Below are positions 17,260-26,118 of a DNA stretch of 61,512 nucleotides, piece by piece. The notes below the pieces were generated by a model. The model made no database searches, had not been told where the DNA came from, and worked only from the letters and a program-made list of their open reading frames with translations. How positions within the stretch are numbered: position 1 is the stretch's first letter; each line of letters begins with the position of its first letter. Location of the stretch: the NCBI GenBank assembly GCA_002438845.1, contig DJRG01000065.1, forward strand, positions 1,792-63,303, written 5' to 3'. The position numbers and the translations under genes are program-made. The stretch comes from Bacteroidales bacterium UBA6366 (GTDB taxonomy: Bacteria; Bacteroidota; Bacteroidia; Bacteroidales; UBA932).

Positions 17260-18366
17260 CTAAGGCTGGACGATGCGGCAACGGGCTAGTTTGGAAGCCT
17301 TGTCTGGTGCTATGATGCCGGCTTTCTGAAGGTTGGCGACTGTCCAATCGTTTTTAGGAGAGTTTTCCCTAAATATTACAATGCTCCTCGCAGCGCGTTT
17401 TCCGATGTACGGATGCGTCGCAAGTTCCTTTTCAGAAAGTGTCCATAATGAATATGCTGGGGTGGCTGCGGTGTCCAACCGGATGAGATCCTTGAGGTTG
17501 TCGAATTTCTCCTGATCAAAATGCCAGATGTCCATGAGTTGCTCGGGGTAGGAATATCCTCCAAGTTCCTTTCGATAGGAAACCATCTTGCCGGCGAAGA
17601 ACTTTCCGATGCCCGGGAGCGACATGAATGTCACGGAGTCAGCCGAGTTGATGTCGATTTTAGGAATATCAATGTACTTTTCCAGCCTTCTGAACACGGA
17701 ATCCTCCACGACATAAGATTTGGCGAAGTCACTCCTGCGGCGGAACCGGCCACCTTTCCGACGATAATTGTCAATGGACTGTGCCTGTTTCTGTGTGAAT
17801 CCAAGGCGCATCAGGTCATCTATGCTTGCCGTGTTCGGATCAAAACGGAAACTCTCGTACTTTCTCGGGGAGTGATTCCGCCTGATTTGCTCGGCCTGGA
17901 AGGAATGTTCGGAGTTTTTTCGGTATGTGCTGGTTCGATACTTCGCTCCGGCAGGCTCAGTCGCTTCGGCAGGCTCAGCGACCTGTATGTTGTTCCCTTT
18001 GCTGTCGACAGATCGGTACGCCAAAGAGCCGTCTCCTGTACCAAATGCTTTTCCTGACCTGTTTGGTACACCAGAGCGCTTCCCCGTGTACCGTTTTGCC
18101 TCAGTCGTAGAGTCGTCCGAAGTGACCGCATCGTTCGGTCGCTGAGCTTGTCGAAGCGACCGTCCACTGGTTTCGGACTCTAAAGACCGTGCGTAGACAA
18201 ACACCGTGTCAGGCTCGTCATGATTAGCGATGACCCTTGCGACCGCCGCCTTATGGATGAACAAGGCGGCTTGGTAACCGACAATGAGAAACAGCAGGGC
18301 CACAGCCCCGACCACGAATGATGTGGACGGCCTCTTGCCATCCCCTTTGGAATTGAAGTCTTTCAT
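17260..18366 (-). CDS. ComEA-like membrane-anchored helix-hairpin-helix protein
   Basis: 368 aa. One N-terminal membrane anchor (FVVGAVALLFLIVGYQAALF, residues 17-36), a long low-complexity spacer, and at least three HhH-type DNA-binding segments in the second half (FDPNTASIDDLMRLGFTQ; INSADSVTFMSLPGIGKFFA; LATHPYIGKRAARSIVIF). This resembles the DNA receptor ComEA of natural transformation, though the role in Bacteroidota is untested. The spacer contains two in-frame copies of the dispersed palindrome, seen as SLRQAQRPN (70-78) and VAEPAEATEPAGA (129-141). The DNA-binding domains are intact. Confidence 0.8.
   Translation of the reverse strand: MKDFNSKGDGKRPSTSFVVGAVALLFLIVGYQAALFIHKAAVARVIANHDEPDTVFVYARSLESETSGRSLRQAQRPNDAVTSDDSTTEAKRYTGKRSGVPNRSGKAFGTGDGSLAYRSVDSKGNNIQVAEPAEATEPAGAKYRTSTYRKNSEHSFQAEQIRRNHSPRKYESFRFDPNTASIDDLMRLGFTQKQAQSIDNYRRKGGRFRRRSDFAKSYVVEDSVFRRLEKYIDIPKIDINSADSVTFMSLPGIGKFFAGKMVSYRKELGGYSYPEQLMDIWHFDQEKFDNLKDLIRLDTAATPAYSLWTLSEKELATHPYIGKRAARSIVIFRENSPKNDWTVANLQKAGIIAPDKASKLARCRIVQP
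17943..17983. repeat. Palindrome copies inside the ComEA-like gene (first site)
   Basis: A canonical copy at 17960-17983 (GTCGCTTCGGCAGGCTCAGC then GACC) with a partial copy abutting it at 17943-17960. Translated in frame as VAEPAEATEPAGA. Confidence 0.85.
18137..18161. repeat. Palindrome copy inside the ComEA-like gene (second site)
   Basis: GGTCGCT/AGCGACC arms around GAGCTTGTCGA. Translated in frame on the minus strand as SLRQAQRP. Confidence 0.88.
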
Positions 18367-18514
18367 AATATTCGGAGATTAATTCAGTTCAGATCATGCG
18401 TGAAAATGTTTTGTTATGGTTAAATCTGAAAACAATATAGACTTAAGCGAGACAAGTGTACAAGTGAGACATTCCCTTTCTAAAGTTCTCATAATGAGCG
18501 GTCATATTCAAAAT

Positions 18515-19225
18515 CTACTCTTCCGCTTCTGTCTTGCGCCGTTTTTTCTCTGAAGGCGCCCCTGCGACAACTATGACAATCTCTCCCTTGGGCTCATGTT
18601 CCTTGTACCATGCGGACACATCGGCCAGCGTGCCACGCTTGTGCTCCTCGTGGATTTTGGAAATCTCGCGCGCCACGGAGCACTCGCGCCCCGGACCGAA
18701 ATATTCAATGAACTGGTCAAGGGTCTTGACTAATCTGTAAGGTGATTCGTAGAATATCATGGTCCTGGTTTCGGTGGCAAGTTCTTTCAGCAAAGTCTGA
18801 CGTCCCTTCTTTACAGGAAGGAATCCCTCGAAGCAGAACCGGTCGCATGGCAGTCCGGAAGAGACTATCGCCGGAATGCAAGCTGTGGCTCCTGGAAGAG
18901 TCTGTACCTCAATGCCTTCCGCGGAGCATGTCCGGGCAAGCAGAAATCCCGGGTCAGAGATTCCAGGCGTTCCGGCGTCGCTGATCAGGGCCACGTTCAG
19001 ACCGCCGAGAATCCTCTCCTTGATCATCTCCGCCGTCTGGTGCTCGTTGAACTTGTGGTGTGACTGGAGTTTGCCGTGGATGTCATAACGGTGGAGAAGG
19101 ACACTGCTGGTCCTTGTGTCTTCGGCAAGGATCAGATCGGCGTCTTTCAGTACCTGGACGGCTCTGAAAGTCATGTCGTCCAGGTTTCCGACAGGGGTCG
19201 GTACTATGTAGAGGATTCCGGGCAT
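18515..19225 (-). CDS. rsmI: 16S rRNA (cytidine-1402-2'-O)-methyltransferase
   Basis: 236 aa. Methylates the ribose of C1402 in the 16S rRNA decoding site using SAM. Family text: LYIVPTPVGNLDDMTFRA, LAEDTRTSSVLLHRYDI, ISDAGTPGISDPGFLL (SAM-binding region), PGATACIPAIVSSGLPCDRF, and FYESPYRLVKTL. I start at MPGILYIVPTPVGNL; 16 more in-frame codons upstream look non-conserved. It ends with a basic tail (SEKKRRKTEAEE). Upstream on the same strand lies the EPVEVT-repeat protein. Confidence 0.95.
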   Translation of the reverse strand: MPGILYIVPTPVGNLDDMTFRAVQVLKDADLILAEDTRTSSVLLHRYDIHGKLQSHHKFNEHQTAEMIKERILGGLNVALISDAGTPGISDPGFLLARTCSAEGIEVQTLPGATACIPAIVSSGLPCDRFCFEGFLPVKKGRQTLLKELATETRTMIFYESPYRLVKTLDQFIEYFGPGRECSVAREISKIHEEHKRGTLADVSAWYKEHEPKGEIVIVVAGAPSEKKRRKTEAEE

Positions 19226-19288
19226 GGTTGTGCCGTTTGTGTTTTTGTCTTGCGTTGTCGGGCGGGCCATCAATGATGACGGCTGTTT

Positions 19289-20119
19289 TTATCTAAGTTT
19301 CCTGCGCACGGCCATCATAAGTCTGTAGACCGGCTCGGAGTTCATGTCCCAGTCCGGGAAGTTTGTCTGGATGTAGGCGAGAGCCTCGTCAAGGGTGGTC
19401 ATGCCGTTGAAGGCACTGATTGTGTTCTGGAAGAGGATCGGATCTTCCTTGAACAGAACGTTGATCAGCAGCACCCTGTCGTTGAGGGAGATGGCGCTGA
19501 TGACGTTCTTGACTTGTGATCCGGGGCGGTCTGTCCTCCAGGCTTGCTTTTCGGCCATCACGTCCATTACGGCGGTTTCGGCTTTGCGGCTGTCCAGAAT
19601 CGCTGTCTTAGGCTTCGGCGCAGGCTCCGGCTCTGATTCAGGTGTCTGTCCGGTCACAATCTCCGGCTTGATGTCGAGTGTCGGTTCCGGCATTGGCTCC
19701 GGAGCTGGTTCGTGTGCCGCCTCTTTGGCGGCGAAAGGGTTGTCTATCGGGAGGTCATCGTCAAACGGAAGGTCTTCGTCTGGTTGAATGACATGAGATT
19801 CGGGCGTGGCGGTCACTTCGGCAGGATCTTCTATGACGGAAGGCATATCGATGTCCTGAAAGTCAATTTCGATTGGGGTTTGGATGTCAAACGCCTCTTC
19901 GGGCGAGGTCACTTCGACGGGCTCCGTCACTTCGACAGGCTCAGTGACCGCGTCGGGGGCTTCTGGAGCGGAGGTCACTTTGGCAGGCTCAGTGACTGCG
20001 TCGGGTTCAGTGACCGTAAGAAGCCCCCGCACCTCATTCTCAAGAGCCTCAAGCTCCGTCTTTATGTTGTCTATTCTTTCCAGCAGGGCGGAAAGCCTTT
20101 TTTCATCGATGTTTCCCAT
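19289..20119 (-). CDS. Hypothetical protein with in-frame palindrome-derived EPVEVT repeats
   Basis: 276 aa, no signal peptide. Residues 5-35 form a short coiled coil (RLSALLERIDNIKTELEALE). Residues 36-71 are TEPDAVTEPAKVT...TEPVEVTEPVEVT, encoded by two or more palindrome copies read in frame. An acidic Pro/Glu-rich linker follows to about 185, then a conserved-looking helical C-terminal domain (SAISLNDRVLLINVLFKEDP, TTLDEALAYIQTNFPDWDM). I recognise it only as a Bacteroidales hypothetical. The start MGNIDEKRL is preferred to an in-frame start 21 codons upstream. Function unknown. Confidence 0.75.
   Translation of the reverse strand: MGNIDEKRLSALLERIDNIKTELEALENEVRGLLTVTEPDAVTEPAKVTSAPEAPDAVTEPVEVTEPVEVTSPEEAFDIQTPIEIDFQDIDMPSVIEDPAEVTATPESHVIQPDEDLPFDDDLPIDNPFAAKEAAHEPAPEPMPEPTLDIKPEIVTGQTPESEPEPAPKPKTAILDSRKAETAVMDVMAEKQAWRTDRPGSQVKNVISAISLNDRVLLINVLFKEDPILFQNTISAFNGMTTLDEALAYIQTNFPDWDMNSEPVYRLMMAVRRKLR
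19907..19997. repeat. Tandem palindrome copies within the coding sequence
   Basis: Copies at 19907-19949 (one degenerate and one canonical sharing an arm) and 19973-19997, with a further arm TTCAGTGACC near 20005-20014. All keep the minus-strand reading frame of the host gene open. Confidence 0.88.
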
Positions 20120-20217
20120 AAAAAATACTATCTTTGCCTGACAAACCTTGGAGCGGAAACCACGCCGCGGAGCCAAGGCCACATGAGTGTTATTGATTAT
20201 TCAACAAATCTAACGAA

Positions 20218-20799
20218 ATGTTTTCAGAAAACATAAAAAAAACCGGATGTATTGAAGTGATTTGCGGCTCAATGTTCTCCGGAAAGACTGAAGAGCTCAT
20301 ACGCAGGATCAGAAGAGCCAAATTCGCCAACCTCCGGATCGAGATCTTCAAGCCGACAATCGACACAAGATATTCAGAGGATGACGTGGTCTCCCACGAC
20401 TTCCACAAGATTCCGTGCCATTCCGTGAAAGATCCCAAGGAGATGCTGAACGTCGGTCCGGAGGTACAGGTGGTTGGCATCGACGAGGCGCAGTTCTACG
20501 ACATGTCCCTCGTGGATGTGGCCCAGGAACTTGCCGATCGCGGAGTCCGGGTCATCATCGCCGGCCTTGACACAGATTTCCTCGGAAAGCCTTTCGGTCC
20601 GATGCCATACCTGATGGCGGTCGCCGAGGAGGTCAGGAAAGTCCATGCCATCTGCGTCAGGTGCGGCAATCTGGCCAACCATTCCCACAGACTATCTCAC
20701 AGCACCGAGCTCGTGGTCCTTGGAGAAAAGGATGCCTACGAGCCCCTGTGCCGCGAATGTTACAACAAGGCGATCGCTGAGGAGAACGCGAAGGCTTAG
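20218..20799 (+). CDS. tdk: Thymidine kinase
   Basis: 193 aa, type II thymidine kinase of the nucleotide salvage pathway. P-loop GSMFSGKTEE near residues 17-26, the DEAQF motif (VVGIDEAQFYDMSLVD), the lasso region, and a structural zinc site formed by CVRCGN and CRECYN. The ATG at 20218 follows AT-rich DNA. The TAG stop is inside the terminal repeat of a MITE that separates it from convergent recA. Confidence 0.97.
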   Translation: MFSENIKKTGCIEVICGSMFSGKTEELIRRIRRAKFANLRIEIFKPTIDTRYSEDDVVSHDFHKIPCHSVKDPKEMLNVGPEVQVVGIDEAQFYDMSLVDVAQELADRGVRVIIAGLDTDFLGKPFGPMPYLMAVAEEVRKVHAICVRCGNLANHSHRLSHSTELVVLGEKDAYEPLCRECYNKAIAEENAKA

Positions 20800-20962
20800 A
20801 AGCTGTTTTGATTTGTTTGTTTGAAGTTTTGAGAGTGAAAAACTTCAGTTTTGACCGCTTCTTCCAAGGAGGATAGCGGTGCTATCTGACTGAAGAAGCG
20901 GGAAAAAAATGAAGATTATTTCACCTCAAAGAACATTTCAAATAAATCAAAACAGCTTCTTA
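20796..20962. mobile_element. MITE-like element between tdk and recA
   Basis: 167-bp non-coding element with near-perfect terminal inverted repeats: TTAGAAGCTGTTTTGATTTG at the left and TAAGAAGCTGTTTTGATTTA read inward from the right. The interior also has dyads (CCGCTTCTTCC.../...GAAGAAGCGG around GGATAGCGGTGCTATC). An inverted, longer copy sits at 60925-61166. The left end contains the tdk stop TAG and the right end the recA stop TAA. It probably acts as a bidirectional terminator as well. Confidence 0.85.
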
Positions 20963-21988
20963 GTCCTTCACGTTCTTCAGTGCCTCGCGGACCTTTGCCT
21001 CGATCTCGTCGCAAAGTTCTTGATTGTCTTTGAGAAGCTGCTTGGTGGCCTCGCGTCCCTGGGCGAGTTTCTGGTCGCCGTAGCTGAACCATGAGCCGCT
21101 CTTGCCGACGATGCCATATTCAACACCCAAGTCGAGAATCTCTCCGGCGTGGGAGATGCCTTCGCCGAACACGATGTCGAACTCCGCTTTCTTGAAAGGC
21201 GGAGCCATCTTGTTCTTGACAACCTTCACTCTGGTGCGGTTGCCAAGGGCTTCCTCGCCGTCCTTGAGCTGGGTTGTCTTGCGCACGTCAATGCGGACTG
21301 AAGCGTAGAACTTCAAGGCGTTGCCGCCGGTTGTGGTCTCAGGATTGCCGAACATCACGCCGATCTTCTCCCTGAGCTGGTTGATGAATATGCAGCAGGT
21401 GTTTGTCTTTGCGATGTTCGCTGTCAGCTTCCGCAGCGCCTGGCTCATCAGTCTTGCCTGAAGTCCGACCTTGTTGTCGCCCATCTCGCCCTCGATCTCA
21501 GCCTTCGGGGTCAGGGCGGCCACTGAGTCGACCACCACGATGTCGATCGCTCCCGAACGGATCAGGTTGTCGGCGATCTCAAGAGCCTGCTCGCCGTTGT
21601 CAGGCTGAGAGATGAGCAAAGTCTCGAGATTCACCCCGAGGGCCTTCGCGTAAGTTCTGTCGAATGCGTGCTCCGCGTCGATCATCGCCGCGATGCCGCC
21701 CTGTTTCTGCGCCTCGGCGATCGCATGGATCGCCAGAGTGGTCTTGCCGCTGGATTCCGGACCGTAGATCTCCACGATCCTTCCGCGCGGATAGCCTCCG
21801 ATTCCGAGAGCGTGGTCAAGCGCTACGGAACCGCTCGGTATGACCTGCACGTCCCATTGTGGCTGTTCCCCCAGCTTCATGATCGTTCCTTTCCCGTAGT
21901 CTTTCTCAATCTTGTCGATCGTGGCCTGCAGCGCCTTGAGTTTGGCGGCGCTGGTGTCAGTGGCCTTAGCCTCTACCTCTTTTGCCAT
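20960..21988 (-). CDS. recA: Recombinase RecA
   Basis: 342 aa. ATP-dependent strand exchange and SOS coprotease. Walker A GPESSGKTT, Walker B region AIDIVVVDSVAAL, the L2-region text FINQLREKIGVMFGNPETTTGGNALKFYAS, and a C-terminal domain ending VREALKNVKD. I start at MAKEVEAKAT; the frame stays open 47 codons upstream across the promoter, which is not coding. The TAA stop is part of the adjacent MITE end. A TATCTTTG element lies 56 nt upstream; no LexA-type palindrome was seen. Confidence 0.97.
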   Translation of the reverse strand: MAKEVEAKATDTSAAKLKALQATIDKIEKDYGKGTIMKLGEQPQWDVQVIPSGSVALDHALGIGGYPRGRIVEIYGPESSGKTTLAIHAIAEAQKQGGIAAMIDAEHAFDRTYAKALGVNLETLLISQPDNGEQALEIADNLIRSGAIDIVVVDSVAALTPKAEIEGEMGDNKVGLQARLMSQALRKLTANIAKTNTCCIFINQLREKIGVMFGNPETTTGGNALKFYASVRIDVRKTTQLKDGEEALGNRTRVKVVKNKMAPPFKKAEFDIVFGEGISHAGEILDLGVEYGIVGKSGSWFSYGDQKLAQGREATKQLLKDNQELCDEIEAKVREALKNVKD

Positions 21989-22043
21989 AATGATGTAATA
22001 ATAATTGTTAGTAGTTTTGGGCGAAAAGATGTCGCCTTTGTGA

Positions 22044-22051
22044 CAAAGATA
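22044..22051 (-). promoter_or_regulatory. -7 element of recA
   Basis: TATCTTTG on the minus strand, about 56 nt upstream of the recA ATG. The -33 box is not convincing. Confidence 0.45.
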
Positions 22052-22117
22052 AGAATTTACGTCCAATCCGGTGTTATTTTTCATTAATTTTGTAGGAGAA
22101 AAATAAACGAGAAAGAT

Positions 22118-23143
22118 ATGCGTGAGCAATTGTTGGGAAAGACACCGGATGAACTGAAGGAAATCGCTTTGAAAGTCGGTCTGCCGGCCTTTACGGGCAA
22201 GCAGATCGCCGGCTGGCTGTACGGACGTAAGGTCAGGAGCATAGACGAGATGACCAACATCTCAAAGATTGGACGCGAGAGGCTTAAGGAGGAATATTCC
22301 CTCGGAGTGACGCTGCCTTCGGCTTGTCAGGTCTCTTCCGACGGGACCAAGAAATACCTTTTCCCGATAGGGGAGGGCAACGCCGTCGAGGCGGTGATGA
22401 TTCCCGATGAAGACAGAAAGACCCTATGCGTCTCGTCGCAGGCCGGTTGCCGCATGGGCTGCCGTTTCTGCATGACAGGACGTCAGGGATTCCACGGCAA
22501 CCTTTCCGTCGCGGACATCCTTTCACAGTTCATCGCCATCGACGAGGCCTCGGATCTGACGAACGCCGTCTTCATGGGGATGGGCGAGCCGCTTGACAAC
22601 TTTGGCAATGTGATGAAGGCCATCGAGGTGCTTACGGCGGACTGGGGCTTCGGATGGAGCCCTAAACGCATAACCCTTTCCACCATCGGAGTCCTGCCGA
22701 ACCTGAGGAAATACCTCGACTCGACCCGCTGCCACCTTGCGGTCAGCCTCCACAACCCTTTCCCTGACGAAAGGGTGGAGATGATGCCGGTGCAGAAAGC
22801 GTGGCCGGTGCAGGAGGTGATAGACATGATCCGTGAATATGACTTCTCAGGTCAGCGCCGTGTCAGTTTTGAATATACCATGTTCGCGGGTCTGAACGAT
22901 GACAAGCGCCATGCCGACGCCCTTATCCGTCTTCTCCGCGGGCTGGAGTGCAGGGTGAACCTCATCCGATTCCACAAGATTCCGGACGCCCCGTTCGAGA
23001 CATCGCCGCAGATCATCATGGAGAATTTCAGGAATCGTCTGTCCAATCACGGAATCACTTGTACTATAAGGGCTTCCAGAGGAGAGGATATCCTTGCCGC
23101 ATGCGGGATGCTGGCGGGAGAGCACAGAAATAAATTAATATGA
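22118..23143 (+). CDS. rlmN: 23S rRNA (adenine-2503-C2)-methyltransferase
   Basis: 341 aa radical-SAM enzyme that methylates A2503 of 23S rRNA and A37 of some tRNAs. The [4Fe-4S] cluster cysteines are C111, C115 and C118 (AGCRMGCRFCMTG). Other family text: FTGKQIAGWLYGRKV, VFMGMGEPLDNF, ITLSTIGVLPNL, and the methyl-carrying cysteine near the end (DILAACGMLAGEH). It is the first gene of a plus-strand run with the patatin protein and recX. Confidence 0.96.
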   Translation: MREQLLGKTPDELKEIALKVGLPAFTGKQIAGWLYGRKVRSIDEMTNISKIGRERLKEEYSLGVTLPSACQVSSDGTKKYLFPIGEGNAVEAVMIPDEDRKTLCVSSQAGCRMGCRFCMTGRQGFHGNLSVADILSQFIAIDEASDLTNAVFMGMGEPLDNFGNVMKAIEVLTADWGFGWSPKRITLSTIGVLPNLRKYLDSTRCHLAVSLHNPFPDERVEMMPVQKAWPVQEVIDMIREYDFSGQRRVSFEYTMFAGLNDDKRHADALIRLLRGLECRVNLIRFHKIPDAPFETSPQIIMENFRNRLSNHGITCTIRASRGEDILAACGMLAGEHRNKLI

Positions 23144-23163
23144 CGACGTAACTGTAAAAGACT

Positions 23164-25581
23164 ATGGGAACGAGAACAAGAATGATTATGGCATCGTTGG
23201 CCGTGATGGCCGTGTCGATGTTTGTGGCGAAGTCCCAGTCCCAGCATTCGGTGCTGGACGAGAGCCGTGAGGCAAGGGATCTCAGAGTGGAGAAGATCAG
23301 GCACAGGCTGGATTCCATCCGGCGGATCAGACATCGTCCGACCGTCGCCCTTGTGCTCAGCGGAGGTGGTGCGAAAGGGGCGGCCCATGTGGGAGTGATA
23401 AGGTATTTGGAGTCGATCGGGATGCCGGTCGACATCGTGATGGGGACCAGCATGGGTGGTCTTGTGGGTGGAATCTACGCCCTGGGCTATGATGCCGACC
23501 ATCTTGACGCCATCATCCGTAACATCGACTGGGACATGGCCTTGAGTGACAAGGTGCCGAGAGACTACCTGTCATATTCATCAATTAAGTATAAGGAAAA
23601 GTATGCCTTGTCATTTCCGTTTCTTTACGACCGGAATGAGTTTCTTCAGATGAAGGAGGCGGACCATAAATACACCCGCAGGGTGGATGACATACATTTT
23701 GGAGCGGGAGAGGCCGACCCTACCGACATGGTCAAGGACAACCTTCTGGGCAGCCTTCCATCCGGCATGGTCTACGGTCAGAATGTCAACAACATATTCA
23801 GCTCGCTTTCTGTGGGCTATCAGGATGTGATTGATTTCTACGACCTTCCGATTCCGTTCCTGTGCGTGGCCACCGACCTTGTGTCAGGAACGGCCAAGAT
23901 CTGGACCGAGGGCAAGCTGAACACCGCCCTGCGCTCCACGATGTCCATTCCGGGACTTTTCGCCCCTGTCAGGGTCGATGGGATGGTGCTTGTCGACGGA
24001 GGCATGAGGAACAACTATCCGACAGACTTGGCCAAAAAGGTTGGCGCGGACATCGTGATCGGAGTGAACCTCTCCGACGGCTATAAAAGCTACAATGAGA
24101 TCAACAATCTGGCTGACATCATCAACACGGGCATCGACATGCTCGGGAGGACATCGTTCGAGTACAACATTGACATCCCCGATGTGAACATCAAGCCTGA
24201 CCTGCACGAGTACAACATGCTCAGTTTCGACGACAGGAGCATCGACACCATCATCAACCGTGGCTATCAGGCCGCCCTTGCCGTGGCTGATAAGCTTGAT
24301 TCCCTGAAGGCGGTCGTCGGACCTGACAGAACTGTCATAAGCAATGATCCCGCTGATGACATCCGGCTCAGGAAAGTGCTTGTCTCAGGCGTTGAGATCA
24401 CGGGAGTCGATGACAAGGAAAGTCTTTACCTGATGAACAAGATCAAGGTCGGGGCCGGGGCCCGAATGGGAAACGAGGAGATTGAGGACGCCGTGGCTAC
24501 CATATTCGGAACCAACGCCTTCGACTATGTCAACTACGAGCTGCTCGGAGATCAGGAGCCGTACCGCCTGAAGTTCAACTGCAAGCGCGGGCCTGTCTGC
24601 CAGCTCGGTCTTGGAGGGCGTTTCGACACTGAGGAGATCGTGTCTGTGCTGATCAATCTGGGCTGGGGAGTCCACAAGATCCAAGGCTCGTCACTGGACT
24701 TCACCGGAAAGGTGGGAACCAACCCTAACGCCAGTGTGACATATTCCTACATCTCGCCGAAAGGAATGTCGTTCAACGTGATGGCCGGAGTCAGATACAC
24801 CGACAGAAACACTTTCAGCATCGGTGACAACAGGTTCAGGATCAACTTTCTGGATGTGCGTCAGGAGATATTCTTGTCCAACATCGCCTGGTCCACTTAC
24901 TATCTGAAGACCGGATTCCGGAACGACTACTACAACGTCAACTCAGTGATGGCGGAGCAGGCGTTCGGAGACTACGATGTCAACCAGCTGTCCAATGACT
25001 ATGTGACATTCTTCATCAATGCCCGCAAGGACTCGTTCGACAACGCCTACATCCCGACCAAGGGAAAGTCATTCGGCCTTTCCTACGACTGGGTGTTCGG
25101 CGGTGGACCGCAGAAATTCAATAACTTCCATGCTCTGACATTGGATGCCAAGAAGGTCGTGGGCGGAGACCGGTTCGCTTTCATCCCGTCGCTGAACATA
25201 CGCTATCTCCTTGGAGACGAGGTCCCTGTGCCTTTCACCAACACTATTGGCGGAAGCATGGCCGGACGCTACCTTGACCAGCAGATTCCTTTCATCGGGA
25301 TCAACAATGCCGCCGCCATGCAGAAAATCCTTGCTGTCGCCCGGGCTGACTGGCGCTGGAAACTGCTCAAGAACAACTACTTGTCTGCGATTGCCAATTA
25401 TGCCTTGTCGTGTGATGAGATCTCGGCGTTCAAGAACTTCCAGGAGGATGTCTCAGGGTATCTTGGCTGTGGACTTCAGTACACCTACAACTCGATTGTC
25501 GGACCTCTCAGCCTGAATGTACATTGGTCCAACTACACGCACAAGGTCGGGCTTTACATGAGTCTCGGATTCGATTTTTAG
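23164..25581 (+). CDS. Patatin-like phospholipase fused to an outer-membrane beta-barrel
   Basis: 805 aa with a signal-like N-terminus (MIMASLAVMAVSMFVAKSQS). The patatin domain spans about 58-330: oxyanion loop GGGAKG (67-72), nucleophile S96 in GTSMG, and the catalytic D278 in VDGGMRNNYP. A POTRA-like segment follows (about 395-465, LVSGVEITGVDDKESLYLMNKI), then a barrel ending MSLGFDF with a terminal aromatic residue. The order patatin-POTRA-barrel is that of PlpD-type (type Vd) proteins; release of the lipase domain here is unproven. It starts 20 nt after rlmN and is followed by recX after 3 nt. Confidence 0.88.
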   Translation: MGTRTRMIMASLAVMAVSMFVAKSQSQHSVLDESREARDLRVEKIRHRLDSIRRIRHRPTVALVLSGGGAKGAAHVGVIRYLESIGMPVDIVMGTSMGGLVGGIYALGYDADHLDAIIRNIDWDMALSDKVPRDYLSYSSIKYKEKYALSFPFLYDRNEFLQMKEADHKYTRRVDDIHFGAGEADPTDMVKDNLLGSLPSGMVYGQNVNNIFSSLSVGYQDVIDFYDLPIPFLCVATDLVSGTAKIWTEGKLNTALRSTMSIPGLFAPVRVDGMVLVDGGMRNNYPTDLAKKVGADIVIGVNLSDGYKSYNEINNLADIINTGIDMLGRTSFEYNIDIPDVNIKPDLHEYNMLSFDDRSIDTIINRGYQAALAVADKLDSLKAVVGPDRTVISNDPADDIRLRKVLVSGVEITGVDDKESLYLMNKIKVGAGARMGNEEIEDAVATIFGTNAFDYVNYELLGDQEPYRLKFNCKRGPVCQLGLGGRFDTEEIVSVLINLGWGVHKIQGSSLDFTGKVGTNPNASVTYSYISPKGMSFNVMAGVRYTDRNTFSIGDNRFRINFLDVRQEIFLSNIAWSTYYLKTGFRNDYYNVNSVMAEQAFGDYDVNQLSNDYVTFFINARKDSFDNAYIPTKGKSFGLSYDWVFGGGPQKFNNFHALTLDAKKVVGGDRFAFIPSLNIRYLLGDEVPVPFTNTIGGSMAGRYLDQQIPFIGINNAAAMQKILAVARADWRWKLLKNNYLSAIANYALSCDEISAFKNFQEDVSGYLGCGLQYTYNSIVGPLSLNVHWSNYTHKVGLYMSLGFDF

Positions 25582-25584
25582 GAC

Positions 25585-26049
25585 ATGGAGGAGTTTGCGA
25601 AGGTTTTGGACAGGCTTCAGGCCCAATGCGTGAAAAGGGAATATTGCCGCTCGGACATATTCAGAAAGGCTTTGACCGCTTTTGAAGGGGACAGGGATTC
25701 CGCCGGGCGGCTGGTCGAGTCGCTTGTCGCCGACAGGTTTGTGGATGACAGCCGGTATGCGGCCGCGTTCGCCCGTGAAAAGGCCAGGCTTTCGGGCTGG
25801 GGGCCGGTGAAGATCTCTTTTGCCTTGAGAGGCAAGGGAATATCCAAGGCGATCATCTCGGATGCGCTTAAGGAAATCGATCCCGAGGAAGCCGACCGAC
25901 GCATGGTCTCTGTGCTTGAGACGAAGTACAAGACCCTGAAAGGGGATCCTCAAGAGAAATTCAAACTTCTCCGGTTCGGTCTCACGAGGGGGTACGATTA
26001 TGACAAGATAGCACCTGTCGTGGATGAGATTTTGAAGAAGAATAGTTAA
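25585..26049 (+). CDS. recX: RecX-family regulator of RecA
   Basis: 154 aa, three-helix repeat protein. Features: CVKREYCRSDIFRKAL at the N-terminus, LVADRFVDDSRYAAAFAREKARLSGWGPVKI in the middle and KFKLLRFGLTRGYDYDKIAPVVDEIL at the end, all RecX-like. RecX binds RecA filaments and limits strand exchange. It is not next to recA but only about 3.5 kb away on the opposite strand. The ATG is 3 nt after the patatin gene stop. Confidence 0.9.
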   Translation: MEEFAKVLDRLQAQCVKREYCRSDIFRKALTAFEGDRDSAGRLVESLVADRFVDDSRYAAAFAREKARLSGWGPVKISFALRGKGISKAIISDALKEIDPEEADRRMVSVLETKYKTLKGDPQEKFKLLRFGLTRGYDYDKIAPVVDEILKKNS

Positions 26050-26118
26050 ATTTGCAGGCCGTGCGTCCAAAGGATGGCCCTTTTGACGTGCCGGAACGGA
26101 AAAGTCGAACTTAATTAA

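Noticed and set aside
21989..22129. Upstream extension of recA
   Set aside because: The 47 extra codons cross the -7 element and rlmN start and resemble no RecA N-terminus.
26056..26118. Riboswitch upstream of purC
   Set aside because: The leader is only about 60 nt and lacks the purine aptamer loops or any terminator-like structure.
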